In this document: positions 9,328 to 17,396 of the stretch, in pieces
Layout of the letters: each line of letters begins with the position of its first letter
Numbering within the stretch: position 1 is the first letter of the stretch
Assembly: GCA_018401645.1 (NCBI GenBank)
Contig: JAGYKK010000027.1
Location: forward strand, 1-36,276
Origin: Mycobacterium sp.
GTDB taxonomy: Bacteria > Actinomycetota > Actinomycetes > Mycobacteriales > Mycobacteriaceae
DNA length: 36,276 bases
Direction: 5' to 3'
Made by a program: the position numbers and the translations under genes
The notes under the pieces: model-generated
The model's input: only the letters and a program-made list of their open reading frames with translations
What the model was told of the DNA's origin: nothing
Database searches by the model: none

Positions 9328-10161
9328 GTGAAACGAACCCCTCTCTTAGGCGAGTGTTCCGCTGAGTTCTTCGGAACGATGATCCTCATTTTGTTCGGAT
9401 GCGGCGTGGTGGCCCAGGTGGTCACCGGCGGCAAGGAACTGGGCACCCTGCCCGGCGCCAGCGGTGATTACAACTCGATCGCGTGGGGGTGGGGCCTCGG
9501 GGTAACGATGGCGGTCTTCGTCGCCGGCCGCCTCAGCGGTGCGCACCTGAACCCGGCCGTGACGGTGGCACTGACCGCCTTCAAGGGTTTTCCGGTCCAA
9601 AAAGTGTTGCCCTACATCGTCGCTCAGGTGCTAGGCGCTTTCGTCGCTGCGCTGGTGGTGCGGTTTGTCTACAGCGACGCGATCAACCGCGTCGACCCCG
9701 GTCACACCAAGGCCACACAGGGAATCTTCTCCACCTCACCCGACATCGGTGTTTCGCTGCCAACGGCGTTCTTCGACCAGATCGTGGGTACCGCGATCCT
9801 GGTGGCGGTGATCTTCGCGCTGACGAGTGCGGTCAACAACCCTCCGTTGGGCAATACTGCGCCACTGTTCATCGGCCTGCTGGTGGTCGGCATCGGCCTA
9901 GGCTGGGGCTCCAACGCGGGCTACGCCATCAATCCCGCTCGGGACTTCGCTCCGCGACTCGCCTCCTGGCTGACGGGGTATCAAGACGCGTGGTTCTCGG
10001 CGAACGGTGCCGAACTGTACTTCTGGGTACCGATCATCGCGCCGATCATCGGCGGTCTGATCGGCGGAGCGCTGTTCGTCTACGGGATCGAGAAGTTTCT
10101 GCCCGAGGCGATCACCAAACCCGACGAGGTCGGCGTCGTGAAGGCCACGCCGCTGCGCTGA
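9328..10161 (+). CDS. MIP/aquaporin family channel, aquaglyceroporin type (GlpF-like)
   Basis: The 277-residue membrane protein has six expected helices and two half-helix pore motifs: SGAHLNPAVT (NPA at 75-77) and GYAINPARDFAPR (NPA at 202-204). The Asp following the second NPAR (residue 206) is the classic mark of glycerol-conducting aquaglyceroporins rather than pure water channels. The long loop around residues 120-145 also fits GlpF. The start is a GTG at 9328; there is no glycerol kinase or regulator gene next to it. It precedes the NCS2 permease gene by 40 bases in the same direction. Glycerol or other small polyol transport is inferred from the family. Confidence 0.93.
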   Translation: MKRTPLLGECSAEFFGTMILILFGCGVVAQVVTGGKELGTLPGASGDYNSIAWGWGLGVTMAVFVAGRLSGAHLNPAVTVALTAFKGFPVQKVLPYIVAQVLGAFVAALVVRFVYSDAINRVDPGHTKATQGIFSTSPDIGVSLPTAFFDQIVGTAILVAVIFALTSAVNNPPLGNTAPLFIGLLVVGIGLGWGSNAGYAINPARDFAPRLASWLTGYQDAWFSANGAELYFWVPIIAPIIGGLIGGALFVYGIEKFLPEAITKPDEVGVVKATPLR

Positions 10162-10201
10162 ACTACCGCAGCAACCGCTCCGAGACCCTAATGTTCCACC
10201 C

Positions 10202-11614
10202 GTGAATCGCCTCGATCGCTTCTTCGAGATCACCGCGCGCGGATCGAGCCTCGGCGCCGAGGTGCGCGGCGGAGTGGTGACCTTCATAGCGATGGCGTAC
10301 ATCATCGTGTTGAACCCGATCATCCTGTCCGGACCGAAGGACGTCGCCGGCAATCAGTTGCAGTTCGCCCAGGTGTCCGCGGTGACGGCGCTGACGGCGG
10401 GGGTCATGACGATCCTGTTCGGCGTCATCGCGCGACTACCGTTCGCCTTCGCGGCAGGGCTGGGCATCAACTCATTCCTCGCGACCTCGGTGGTGGGCAC
10501 GCTCACCTGGCCCGAGGCGATGGGACTGGTGGTGATCAACGGTCTGATCATCGTCGCGCTGGCGGTATCCGGCCTGCGCCGGATGGTGTTCGATGCGGTG
10601 CCGATGCAACTCAAGATCGCGATCACCGCCGGAATCGGATTGTTTATCTTGTTCATCGGACTGGTCGACGCCGGTTTCATCTCATCCACCGGATTCTCCT
10701 CTCCCCCAGTTGGATTGGGCACCAAGGGCCAGGGGTACATCACCTCGGTCCCGACACTGGTGTTCGTATTCACTCTGCTGCTGACTGCGATCCTGGTGTC
10801 GCGCAGGGTGCGCGGCGGAATTCTGATCGGCCTGTTCGGTGGGACAGTGGTCGCGGTGGTAGTCGAGGCGATCTGGAAGCTGGGATCCGCGGTCGACCGC
10901 CCCGGCGGCTGGGGATTGTCGGTACCGCGGCTATCCGGTTCACCATTCGCGATGCCGGATCTGTCTCTCGTCGGCGCGTTCAGCTTCGCCAGTTTCGAAC
11001 GTATCGGGGCGTTGGCGGCGGTCGTTCTGGTGTTCACCCTCGTGTTCGCGAACTTCTTCGACGCTCTGGGAACGCTGACCGGGCTCTCCCGACAAGCCGG
11101 ACTAGCCGACGCGCAGGGCACGTTCCCGCGGCTTCGTTCGGCGTTGATCGTCGAAGGCGTCGGCGCAGTGGCCGGTGGGACGACCTCGTCGTCGTCGAAC
11201 ACGGTCTTCATCGAGTCCGGTGCCGGTATCGAGGAGGGCGCACGCACCGGCCTGGCCAATGTGGTGACCGGTGCACTGTTCCTGGCCGCGATGTTCATCT
11301 CCCCGCTGGCCTCGATCGTGCCGACGGAGGTGGCCGCAGCAGCCCTGGTGATCGTCGGCGCGATGATGGTGTCGCACCTGCGCCATATCGACATCTCCGA
11401 ATTCTCGGTAGCACTGCCGGTCGTGCTGACCGTGGCGGTGATGCCACTGAGCTATTCGATCGCCAACGGAATCGGGGCGGGCTTCATCAGTTGGGTGGTG
11501 GTGCGCTCGGCGGCCGGCAAGTGGCGTGAGATCAGCCCACTGCTGTGGATCGTCGCCGCGGGCTTTCTGCTGTACTTCACCCGCGGGTTAATGCAATCCG
11601 TCGCCGGGGTGTAG
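10202..11614 (+). CDS. NCS2/AzgA-family nucleobase permease
   Basis: This 470-residue, very hydrophobic protein starts at a GTG with NRLDRFFEITARGSSLGAEVRGG, followed by VTFIAMAYIIVLNPIIL, the usual opening of AzgA-type hypoxanthine/guanine/adenine permeases. Further family features are LPFAFAAGLGINSF, ANFFDALGTLTGL and the conserved TSSSSNTVFIESGAGI. About 12-14 membrane segments are expected. It probably imports a nucleobase by proton symport; the exact substrate cannot be read from the sequence. Its place near cytidine deaminase and the nucleoside phosphorylase genes fits a purine/pyrimidine salvage role. The CDGSH gene follows after only 12 bases. Confidence 0.92.
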   Translation: MNRLDRFFEITARGSSLGAEVRGGVVTFIAMAYIIVLNPIILSGPKDVAGNQLQFAQVSAVTALTAGVMTILFGVIARLPFAFAAGLGINSFLATSVVGTLTWPEAMGLVVINGLIIVALAVSGLRRMVFDAVPMQLKIAITAGIGLFILFIGLVDAGFISSTGFSSPPVGLGTKGQGYITSVPTLVFVFTLLLTAILVSRRVRGGILIGLFGGTVVAVVVEAIWKLGSAVDRPGGWGLSVPRLSGSPFAMPDLSLVGAFSFASFERIGALAAVVLVFTLVFANFFDALGTLTGLSRQAGLADAQGTFPRLRSALIVEGVGAVAGGTTSSSSNTVFIESGAGIEEGARTGLANVVTGALFLAAMFISPLASIVPTEVAAAALVIVGAMMVSHLRHIDISEFSVALPVVLTVAVMPLSYSIANGIGAGFISWVVVRSAAGKWREISPLLWIVAAGFLLYFTRGLMQSVAGV

Positions 11615-11626
11615 CAGAATGCACCC

Positions 11627-11821
11627 ATGAGCGAATCCAACGTCACCATCAAAACCCTCACCGACGGCCCCCTGGAGGTATCCGGCACGGTCGAGATCCT
11701 CGCCGCCGACGGCACCCTGATCAAGGCGTCCGAGAAGAGTTATCTGTGTCGATGCGGGTTCTCAGAGAAGAAGCCGTTCTGCGATGGGGCACACAAGCGC
11801 GAGGGCTTCACGGCTCCCTGA
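11627..11821 (+). CDS. CDGSH iron-sulfur domain protein
   Basis: This 64-residue protein has the 2Fe-2S CDGSH-type site CRCGFSEKKPFCDGAHK near its C-terminus: three Cys and one His ligands in the usual spacing. Small stand-alone CDGSH proteins like this are common in actinobacteria and may carry electrons or sense redox state; no partner is defined. It starts at an ATG 12 bases after the permease stop, so it may be co-transcribed. The N-terminal half carries beta-type sequence with no further motif. Confidence 0.9.
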   Translation: MSESNVTIKTLTDGPLEVSGTVEILAADGTLIKASEKSYLCRCGFSEKKPFCDGAHKREGFTAP

Positions 11822-11838
11822 CCGAGGACGGACGAGAC

Positions 11839-12369
11839 ATGGACGATTCCCCCGGCGGGACCACCTCCTGCATGAGGAGATCGGCTTCAGCGGCCCTGGC
11901 CCTCGGCCTGGCCCTCGGGTCGGTGGCCCTCCCGCCGATCGCCTCGGCCGCACCGGCGCCGAACTGGGACGGTTGGTACAAGATCACCTTCCAGACCGAC
12001 CAGAAGTCGGGCACCAGCACCGCTGCTGAGCAGTGGGAGGAGCCCTACACGGCGTGGTACCGGTTCGCGACGGACTGCTCGTCGGGCGCCTGCGAGGCCT
12101 CTGTGGTCGACGGTCCGGCGCCCAAGGACAACGCCGCGCAGTCGACAACCTTCGAGTGGACCGGGACGCAGTGGTCGCGGACCAACAACTGGCGGTGGGA
12201 CTGCACGATGGCGGACCGAACCATCACGTTCGATCCAGCGAGTTCAGTGACCACCTACTCCCCGCAACCCGACGGTTCACTGAAGGGGATGTTCGCGACC
12301 AATATCGGCGACGGGGCGTGCCAGGGCACCGTCTACATCCCGCTGACCGCGATTCCGTCTCAGCCGTAG
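11839..12369 (+). CDS. Small secreted protein of unknown function
   Basis: The product (176 aa from the first ATG) carries an N-terminal signal peptide, MRRSASAALALGLALGSVAL, with a cleavage site after IASAA, followed by APNWDGWYKITF. A second in-frame ATG at 11872 begins directly at the signal peptide and may be the true start (165 aa). The mature part is rich in Trp, Thr and Ser and has four Cys (CSSGAC, WDC, GACQG) that could form two disulfides. This is the usual layout of small exported mycobacterial beta proteins; I do not recognise the family. It sits 17 bases after the CDGSH stop and 8 bases before the cytidine deaminase. Confidence 0.82.
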   Translation: MDDSPGGTTSCMRRSASAALALGLALGSVALPPIASAAPAPNWDGWYKITFQTDQKSGTSTAAEQWEEPYTAWYRFATDCSSGACEASVVDGPAPKDNAAQSTTFEWTGTQWSRTNNWRWDCTMADRTITFDPASSVTTYSPQPDGSLKGMFATNIGDGACQGTVYIPLTAIPSQP

Positions 12370-12377
12370 GGGTCCGC

Positions 12378-12791
12378 GTGAGTGACGTGGACTGGGAGAC
12401 GCTGAAGGCCGCCGCGATCGCGGCGTCGAAAAATTCCTACTCCCCCTACTCCAACTTTCCGGTCGGCGTCGCGGGCTTCGTCGACGACGGACGGATCGTC
12501 ACCGGCGCCAATGTCGAGAACGCCTCCTACGGAATCACGCTGTGCGCGGAATGCTCAATGGTCTCTGCCCTCTACGCCTCCGGCGGGGGCCGGCTGACCG
12601 CGGCCTACTGCGTCGACGGCAACGGCGACCCACTGATGCCGTGTGGCCGTTGCCGCCAACTGCTTTATGAGCATGGTGGGCCGGAAATGTTGATCATGAC
12701 CCCCCAGGGGATCCAGACGATGGCCCAGATCCTTCCGCAGGCCTTCGGCCCGTGGGATCTCAAGGCGAGGAAACCCAAGCCCGGCAACTGA
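12378..12791 (+). CDS. cdd: Cytidine deaminase
   Basis: This 137-residue enzyme closely matches mycobacterial Cdd in layout. It hydrolytically deaminates cytidine and deoxycytidine to uridine and deoxyuridine. Zinc ligands and catalysis are visible: CAEC with Cys 56 and general acid/base Glu 58, and PCGRC with Cys 89 and Cys 92. The nucleoside-binding NVEN is at 45-48. The size suits the small homotetrameric class. The start is a GTG at 12378, eight bases after the secreted protein stop. Its product uridine is the substrate of the uridine phosphorylase encoded 3.3 kb away. Confidence 0.95.
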   Translation: MSDVDWETLKAAAIAASKNSYSPYSNFPVGVAGFVDDGRIVTGANVENASYGITLCAECSMVSALYASGGGRLTAAYCVDGNGDPLMPCGRCRQLLYEHGGPEMLIMTPQGIQTMAQILPQAFGPWDLKARKPKPGN

Positions 12792-12801
12792 GGGTTGCAT
12801 G

Positions 12802-13162
12802 TCAGCGGGTGAGCGCCGGCCCTAGCGCTAGAACGAGAACCAGCGCGTCTTCGATGTCGTGCAGGGTTTCGGGTCGGACTGTGCCGAGACGCTGCACCAG
12901 TCGGGCCCGGGAGACCGCGCGCAGGCCTCGGACCACCGCGACGCTGTCGGCGTCGACGCCCTCATCCGGGGAAATGCTCGGCCGCAACGGAGTCCGGGCG
13001 CGGGAACTCGACACCGGAACGACAACGATCAACTCGTCTTCGACTCCGGTGAGCATCTCGTCGGTGGACACAATAACCGCGGGTCGGTTGCTTGCCGGGT
13101 TCACTCGGGCGGGCAGCGCCGAAGGCCACCAGCCACAGCTCTCCCCGCCGCGGCTGCGTCAA
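12802..13162 (-). pseudogene. MazF/PemK-type toxin, broken by one frameshift
   Basis: A TTG start at 13162 gives [23 protein letters not shown], the standard MazF opening. The rest, [15 protein letters not shown] to [11 protein letters not shown], lies in another frame and ends at 12802. One extra C in the AAGCAACCGA region near 13084 explains the change: removing it would give ...EPGKNRPAVIV.... MazF toxins are mRNA-cleaving ribonucleases held by an antitoxin. As written, only a truncated form starting at the GTG at 13104 could be made, lacking the first strand with the conserved RGE. The start overlaps the antitoxin end by 62 bases. A sequencing error is possible; if so the toxin is about 119 aa and intact. 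Confidence 0.75.
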
Positions 13163-13391
13163 TATCGTCGGCTGCCGCGTCTACCCAGTCCAGCTCTTCT
13201 TCGCGGACGGTCCGGTCGCCCGCTTCGGCGCGGGTGACCTCGCGCTCGGCTCGGAAGATCGCTTCACGGTCCGCCCCGGCGGCCAACTCCTCTAGAAGTG
13301 CAGAAATCGAGACGCCGCGCTCGCGGGCCTGGGCGGCCAAACGGTCACGCGTTCGAAGCGAGACGCGAACCGTAGTCGATTCTGTAGACAT
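13101..13391 (-). CDS. Ribbon-helix-helix antitoxin (MazE-like partner)
   Basis: The 96-residue product starts [20 protein letters not shown] and continues [16 protein letters not shown], which fits a CopG/Arc-type ribbon-helix-helix DNA-binding N-terminus. The remaining acidic part ([20 protein letters not shown]) would bind and block the toxin. It precedes and overlaps the MazF-like gene in the same direction, the usual order for such pairs. The start ATG follows CTACAAAT without a clear ribosome site, so a leaderless transcript is possible. The last residues (from about 77) overlap the toxin start in another frame. Confidence 0.8.
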   Translation of the reverse strand: MSTESTTVRVSLRTRDRLAAQARERGVSISALLEELAAGADREAIFRAEREVTRAEAGDRTVREEELDWVDAAADDIDAAAAGRAVAGGLRRCPPE

Positions 13392-13431
13392 ATTTGTAGC
13401 CTAGCCCGAGATCACGGCCGCGCCGCCGCGC

Positions 13432-15072
13432 TTAGACCTGAATCTCGGTGACACTGGCCCGGACCGCGTCGAGTTCAGACTGGGCTGCTTTACGGGCTGT
13501 TTCGATCGCACCCGTCACCGGGACGACCACCTGCAGATAGCACTTGAGTTTGGGTTCGGTGCCACTGGGCCGGATGATCACCCGGACGTCTTTGAGGGTG
13601 AAGCGCAGGCCGTCGGTGGGCGGAAGGCCGTCGGCGCCGTTTTCCAGGTCTTCCATGCGCAACACGGCGCGGCCGCCGAGAGAGGTGGGTGGGTTGGCGC
13701 GCAGGCGTGCCATCGCGTCGGCGACCAGCGCGACGTCGGAAACACGCGCCGACAGTTGACTTGTCGCGTATAAGCCGAATTTGCGGGCCAGGTCGTCGAG
13801 CACATCCTGGACTCCCCTGCCCTCGGACTTGAGTGCGGCGACCATCTCCAGCATCAGCAGGGAGGCGGTGATGCCGTCCTTGTCCTTGACAGCCTCGGGG
13901 TCACAGCAGTAGCCCAGTGCCTCCTCGTAGCCGAACCTCAGATCCGGCACCTTGGAGATCCACTTGAACCCGGTAAGTGTGGTGGCGTAGCCGAATCCAG
14001 CGTCGGCGGCGATGCGCTCCAGCAGAGTGCCCGAGACGATCGACTGGGCGAAGACACCCTCGACAGGCGTGCCATCCCCGCGTCCCCGTTCGACGATCCA
14101 CCACGCCAACAGGGCGCCTACCTCGTCGCCGGTGAGGATCCGGTAATCGTCGGCCGTCCGAATCCCGACCGCGCACCGGTCGGCATCGGGGTCGTTGGCA
14201 ATGATCACATCGGCGCCCTGAGTGCGGGCCTCGGCAAGTGCCAGATCCATGGCGCCGGGCTCTTCGGGGTTGGGGAAATTCACCGTCGGGAAGCGGCCGT
14301 CGGGGGTGAACTGCTGGGCGACCTTCGTCGGGGCGGGGAAGCCGGCGGCGGCCACTGCGCGCATGAACACCTCACCGCCGACGCCGTGCATGGCGGTGTA
14401 GACCGCGGAAGCATCCCGCGGACCATCACCGAGTAGTGAAACCGCCCGTGCCACATAGGAATCCAGCACCACACCGTCGAGAGTTTGAAAGTCATCGGAC
14501 TGCGGGATGGACGCCAACGGTCCCACCGCGGCGATGCACGCGGCCATCGCGGCATCGGCGGGTGGAACGATCTGGCTGCCGTCACCCAGATACACCTTGT
14601 ACCCGTTGTCATCGGGCGGGTTGTGCGACGCGGTGACCATGACGCCGGCATCGCAGCCGAGTTGACGAATCGCGAACGCCAGTACCGGGGTGGGCAGGGC
14701 CGACGGCAGCACCATCGCGGTGATACCAGCGCCGGACATGATGGCGGCGGTGTCGCGGGCGAACACGTCGGAGCTGCGGCGGGCGTCGTAGCCGATGACG
14801 ACTGCCTTGCCGCCGTGCCACCGGAGATAGGCGGCCAGTCCGGCGGCGGCGCGCGCTACCACGATCCGGTTCATTCGATTGCTGCCCGGGCCCAAGCGTC
14901 CGCGTAACCCGGCGGTGCCGAACTGCAGGGTGCCGTCGAACGCGTCGGCGAGTTCACCCGCGGCGTCGGTGTCCCCCGCTTCGGCGCGCGAGATCAGTGC
15001 CGAGAGTTGGGCAGACGTCGCCGGGTCGGGATCCTCGGCCAGCCAGGCGCGCGCGGTGTCCAGCAGGGTCAC
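13432..15072 (-). CDS. pmmB: Phospho-sugar mutase, PmmB type (phosphomannomutase/phosphoglucomutase family)
   Basis: From the GTG at 15072 the protein has 546 residues, close to mycobacterial PmmB (about 534). All four family motifs are present: phosphoserine loop TASHNPPDDNGYK (Ser 149), metal-binding NDPDADR (Asp 294, 296, 298), sugar-binding GYEEALGY, and phosphate-binding RPSGTEPKLK near the C-terminus. The start is placed so that it overlaps the deoC stop in a GTGA junction, which implies translational coupling. An open frame continues upstream inside deoC but lacks family sequence. Annotated as a phosphomannomutase in M. tuberculosis, where it also lies among nucleoside genes; here the context suggests it may interconvert (deoxy)ribose 1- and 5-phosphates. 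Confidence 0.93.
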   Translation of the reverse strand: MTLLDTARAWLAEDPDPATSAQLSALISRAEAGDTDAAGELADAFDGTLQFGTAGLRGRLGPGSNRMNRIVVARAAAGLAAYLRWHGGKAVVIGYDARRSSDVFARDTAAIMSGAGITAMVLPSALPTPVLAFAIRQLGCDAGVMVTASHNPPDDNGYKVYLGDGSQIVPPADAAMAACIAAVGPLASIPQSDDFQTLDGVVLDSYVARAVSLLGDGPRDASAVYTAMHGVGGEVFMRAVAAAGFPAPTKVAQQFTPDGRFPTVNFPNPEEPGAMDLALAEARTQGADVIIANDPDADRCAVGIRTADDYRILTGDEVGALLAWWIVERGRGDGTPVEGVFAQSIVSGTLLERIAADAGFGYATTLTGFKWISKVPDLRFGYEEALGYCCDPEAVKDKDGITASLLMLEMVAALKSEGRGVQDVLDDLARKFGLYATSQLSARVSDVALVADAMARLRANPPTSLGGRAVLRMEDLENGADGLPPTDGLRFTLKDVRVIIRPSGTEPKLKCYLQVVVPVTGAIETARKAAQSELDAVRASVTEIQV

Positions 15073-15815
15073 GGCGTGATGATCGCGATGGATGCCGAAG
15101 CGCCAATTCGGTCCGCACCGGCGTGCAATACTTTCTCGGCATCGCGGTGGTTGCGAACCGCGCCGGATGCTTTGACACCCAACCGATCCCCCACCATGTG
15201 TCGCATCAGCGCGATGTCCTCCGGTGTGGCGCCGCCACCGCCGAAGCCGGTGGAGGTCTTGACGTAGGCCGCACCGGTGCGGGCCGCGATCAGACACGCG
15301 ATCGCTTTCTGCTCGTCGGTGAGCATGCTGGTCTCCAGAATCACCTTCACCGGCACCGGCCGTGCCGCGCCCACCACACCGAGGATGTCGTCGTACATCG
15401 CGGCAAGATCACCGGAGAGCAGACCGCCGATGTCGAGCACCATGTCGACCTCGTCGGCACCTTCGGCGACGGTGATGCGGGCCTCCTCAGCCTTGGCCAG
15501 GCGTGTCATCGCCCCGAGTGGGAAACCCACCACCGTGCACACCATGACGTCGGATCCGGCGAGTCGTTCGACTGCCGTAGGTACCCAACGGGTGTTGACG
15601 CACACCGAGGCGAAGCCGTGCTCTTTGGCCTCGTCGCAGATGGTCTCGATAGCGGTCAGGGTGGCGTCGGGCTTGAGCAGGGTGTGGTCGATGCGGCCGG
15701 CGAGAGTCTTCGAGGTTCGCAGCACATGGGGGATATCGACGTCCTCGGATGCCGCGCCCAGGGAATTGGTGACGGCGATGTTGGCGCGGGTGAACAGTTC
15801 GACGTGGGTGGTCAC
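15069..15815 (-). CDS. deoC: Deoxyribose-phosphate aldolase
   Basis: The enzyme splits 2-deoxyribose 5-phosphate into acetaldehyde and glyceraldehyde 3-phosphate, the last step of deoxynucleoside breakdown. From the GTG at 15815 it has 248 residues. Expected active-site residues are visible: Schiff-base Lys 157 in PVKVILET, proton-relay Lys 186 in YVKTSTGF, and Asp 124 in DEVDMVLD. IDHTLLKPDAT near 42-52 is the usual family opening, so residues 1-40 may be partly extra and a later start is possible. Its stop overlaps the pmmB start by four bases. It lies in the same direction as, and 259 bases after, the uridine phosphorylase. Confidence 0.95.
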   Translation of the reverse strand: MTTHVELFTRANIAVTNSLGAASEDVDIPHVLRTSKTLAGRIDHTLLKPDATLTAIETICDEAKEHGFASVCVNTRWVPTAVERLAGSDVMVCTVVGFPLGAMTRLAKAEEARITVAEGADEVDMVLDIGGLLSGDLAAMYDDILGVVGAARPVPVKVILETSMLTDEQKAIACLIAARTGAAYVKTSTGFGGGGATPEDIALMRHMVGDRLGVKASGAVRNHRDAEKVLHAGADRIGASASIAIITP

Positions 15816-16074
15816 GTGGGGAACGATATCCGTGCGGGCTAGCCGGGTATCGGTTCGCAGTGACCGGCGGAGCACATGGAGTGGTTTGAGTGCGTGAAGA
15901 AGGAGCGCAGGAACCTCGACATCAAGGACTCCGGCGCGCCGATGACACGCGAACAGGCGCTGGCAATGCGGGGCTTGCATTCCATTAGTGAGGTCCCGGT
16001 CGATTCCGGTCCCTGGGGGTATCGCCTGATAGAACCCGCGCAGGCCGTTCGGCCTCGTGTTCAACGGTCTAGCT
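15816..16074. other. Spacer between the uridine phosphorylase and deoC genes
   Basis: These 259 bases hold no gene I can support. A 77-codon plus-strand frame (15876-16109) and a continuation of the deoC frame both stay open but show no family sequence and no ribosome site. A deoC promoter probably lies here. Confidence 0.4.
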
Positions 16075-16974
16075 TCAGGCGCCGAGCAGGCTGGCCGCAA
16101 GATAGTTGAACAGCGCGACGCCGGAGTCCTCGCTGAACTCATGCAACCGCTCCGGGGATGCGGTCACCTGATCACCCTCGAGTCGGTTAAGCAGCGTGCA
16201 GCAGATCATCGCGAACTTCGAAAAACCCCAATGGTTGAGATAGCCGGCGATCATCGCACCCTCCATCTCGATATTGGCGACGCCGTTGTCGTGCAGCCAA
16301 GTCAGCCACCCCATCTTGGTCTCCGGGGTCTCCAAACATAGTGCGCCGTCGAGGCGGAACTGCTCGAGGAAGAACTCGTTGCCGGCAATGGTCTTGCCGG
16401 AGATGATGTCGAAATCGGTGTGTTCGTTGGCGGCGATGATCGCCTGCGACGTCGCGGCTGGGAAGTGCCCGTCGAACCAGTACTCGCCGGTGCCCCCGTT
16501 GAGCAGACGGTAGGGCTTGAGATCGGCCATCAAACCCTCGGAGGAGACGACGACGGTGCCGCCGGGCAGTCCGACTCCCCCACTGGTGCCGACCCGGCAC
16601 CAGAACACCTCATCCATCGCTTCGAGATCGCCGCGCTTGAGGAAGAACACCATTCGCATGAGTTCCTGGAGGGCGATCGAGGCACTCGGCATACCCATGC
16701 CGTGTGAGGCGAACAGCACGCCGGCGGTGTAGCGGGTAACGAAGCGATCCTCTTTGGGAAAAGCGACGATCTCAGTGCCCGCGTTGAGTTCACTCCAGCG
16801 CTCGGTGAATTCATTAATTCGTCCGCCGGACCCGGCCATGATGACCGCCCTGACATCACGCAGCTTGTCTAGCACCGGATCTGACGACGCCACCCCGAAG
16901 TGGTAGTAGACGTCGTCGTGAGTGCCGTCGAGAACGCCGTCGAGGAACGCGTGGTTGATGTTCTCGGTCTTCAC
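16075..16974 (-). CDS. Uridine phosphorylase of eukaryotic (UPP1-like) type
   Basis: This 299-residue nucleoside phosphorylase converts uridine and phosphate to uracil and ribose 1-phosphate. Its sequence follows vertebrate UPP1 rather than E. coli Udp: YYHFGVASSD near 23, SHGMGMPSASI (90-100), CRVGTSGGVGLPGG (126-139), the RLDGALC stretch, NIEMEGA and CCTLLNRLEGDQV. The GTSGG loop binds phosphate and IEME contacts the ribose. The start is a GTG at 16974, 75 bases after the end of the glycine-rich gene. With DeoC and the mutase downstream it forms a minus-strand nucleoside catabolic group. Specificity for uridine over other nucleosides is inferred from this resemblance. Confidence 0.88.
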   Translation of the reverse strand: MKTENINHAFLDGVLDGTHDDVYYHFGVASSDPVLDKLRDVRAVIMAGSGGRINEFTERWSELNAGTEIVAFPKEDRFVTRYTAGVLFASHGMGMPSASIALQELMRMVFFLKRGDLEAMDEVFWCRVGTSGGVGLPGGTVVVSSEGLMADLKPYRLLNGGTGEYWFDGHFPAATSQAIIAANEHTDFDIISGKTIAGNEFFLEQFRLDGALCLETPETKMGWLTWLHDNGVANIEMEGAMIAGYLNHWGFSKFAMICCTLLNRLEGDQVTASPERLHEFSEDSGVALFNYLAASLLGA

Positions 16975-17396
16975 GCGTCGAAATCTACGCGCCGCGATAG
17001 GGGTTTCGCGGCGGGTTCAGTGGAAAACGGATCGGCCCCTCCGGCTTCGCTAAACGGTGCCGCCGGTGCCGCTACCGCCGCCGGCGCCGCCGGCGCCACC
17101 GACTGAGGCCGCTACCGGCGGTCCCGGACTTTTGCCGCCAAGCCGGATCGCCGGGGTTACCGGTGCCGCTGGTGCCGCCGCGGCCCCGGTGCCGCCGGTG
17201 CCGCCGGTGCCGCCACCGGTCACACCCGGACCGCCATCGCCGCCGGTGCCGCCGGCCGCCGTTGGCACCGGCGCTGGAAGTGCCGCCGACGGTGCCACCG
17301 AGGGCACCGTCGCCGCCCTGGCCGCCGTTGCCGCCCGCACCGCCGGGGCCACCGTCGACACCGACAAGGGCGCCGTTGCGGGTCTGCGACACCCGG

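Noticed and set aside
10354..11394. 346-codon minus-strand frame over the permease
   Set aside because: It is antisense to an intact AzgA-type permease; Thr/Pro/Arg-rich shadow composition.
15876..16109. Possible 77-residue plus-strand gene between the uridine phosphorylase and deoC genes
   Set aside because: It overlaps the phosphorylase end, has no ribosome site and shows no family resemblance.
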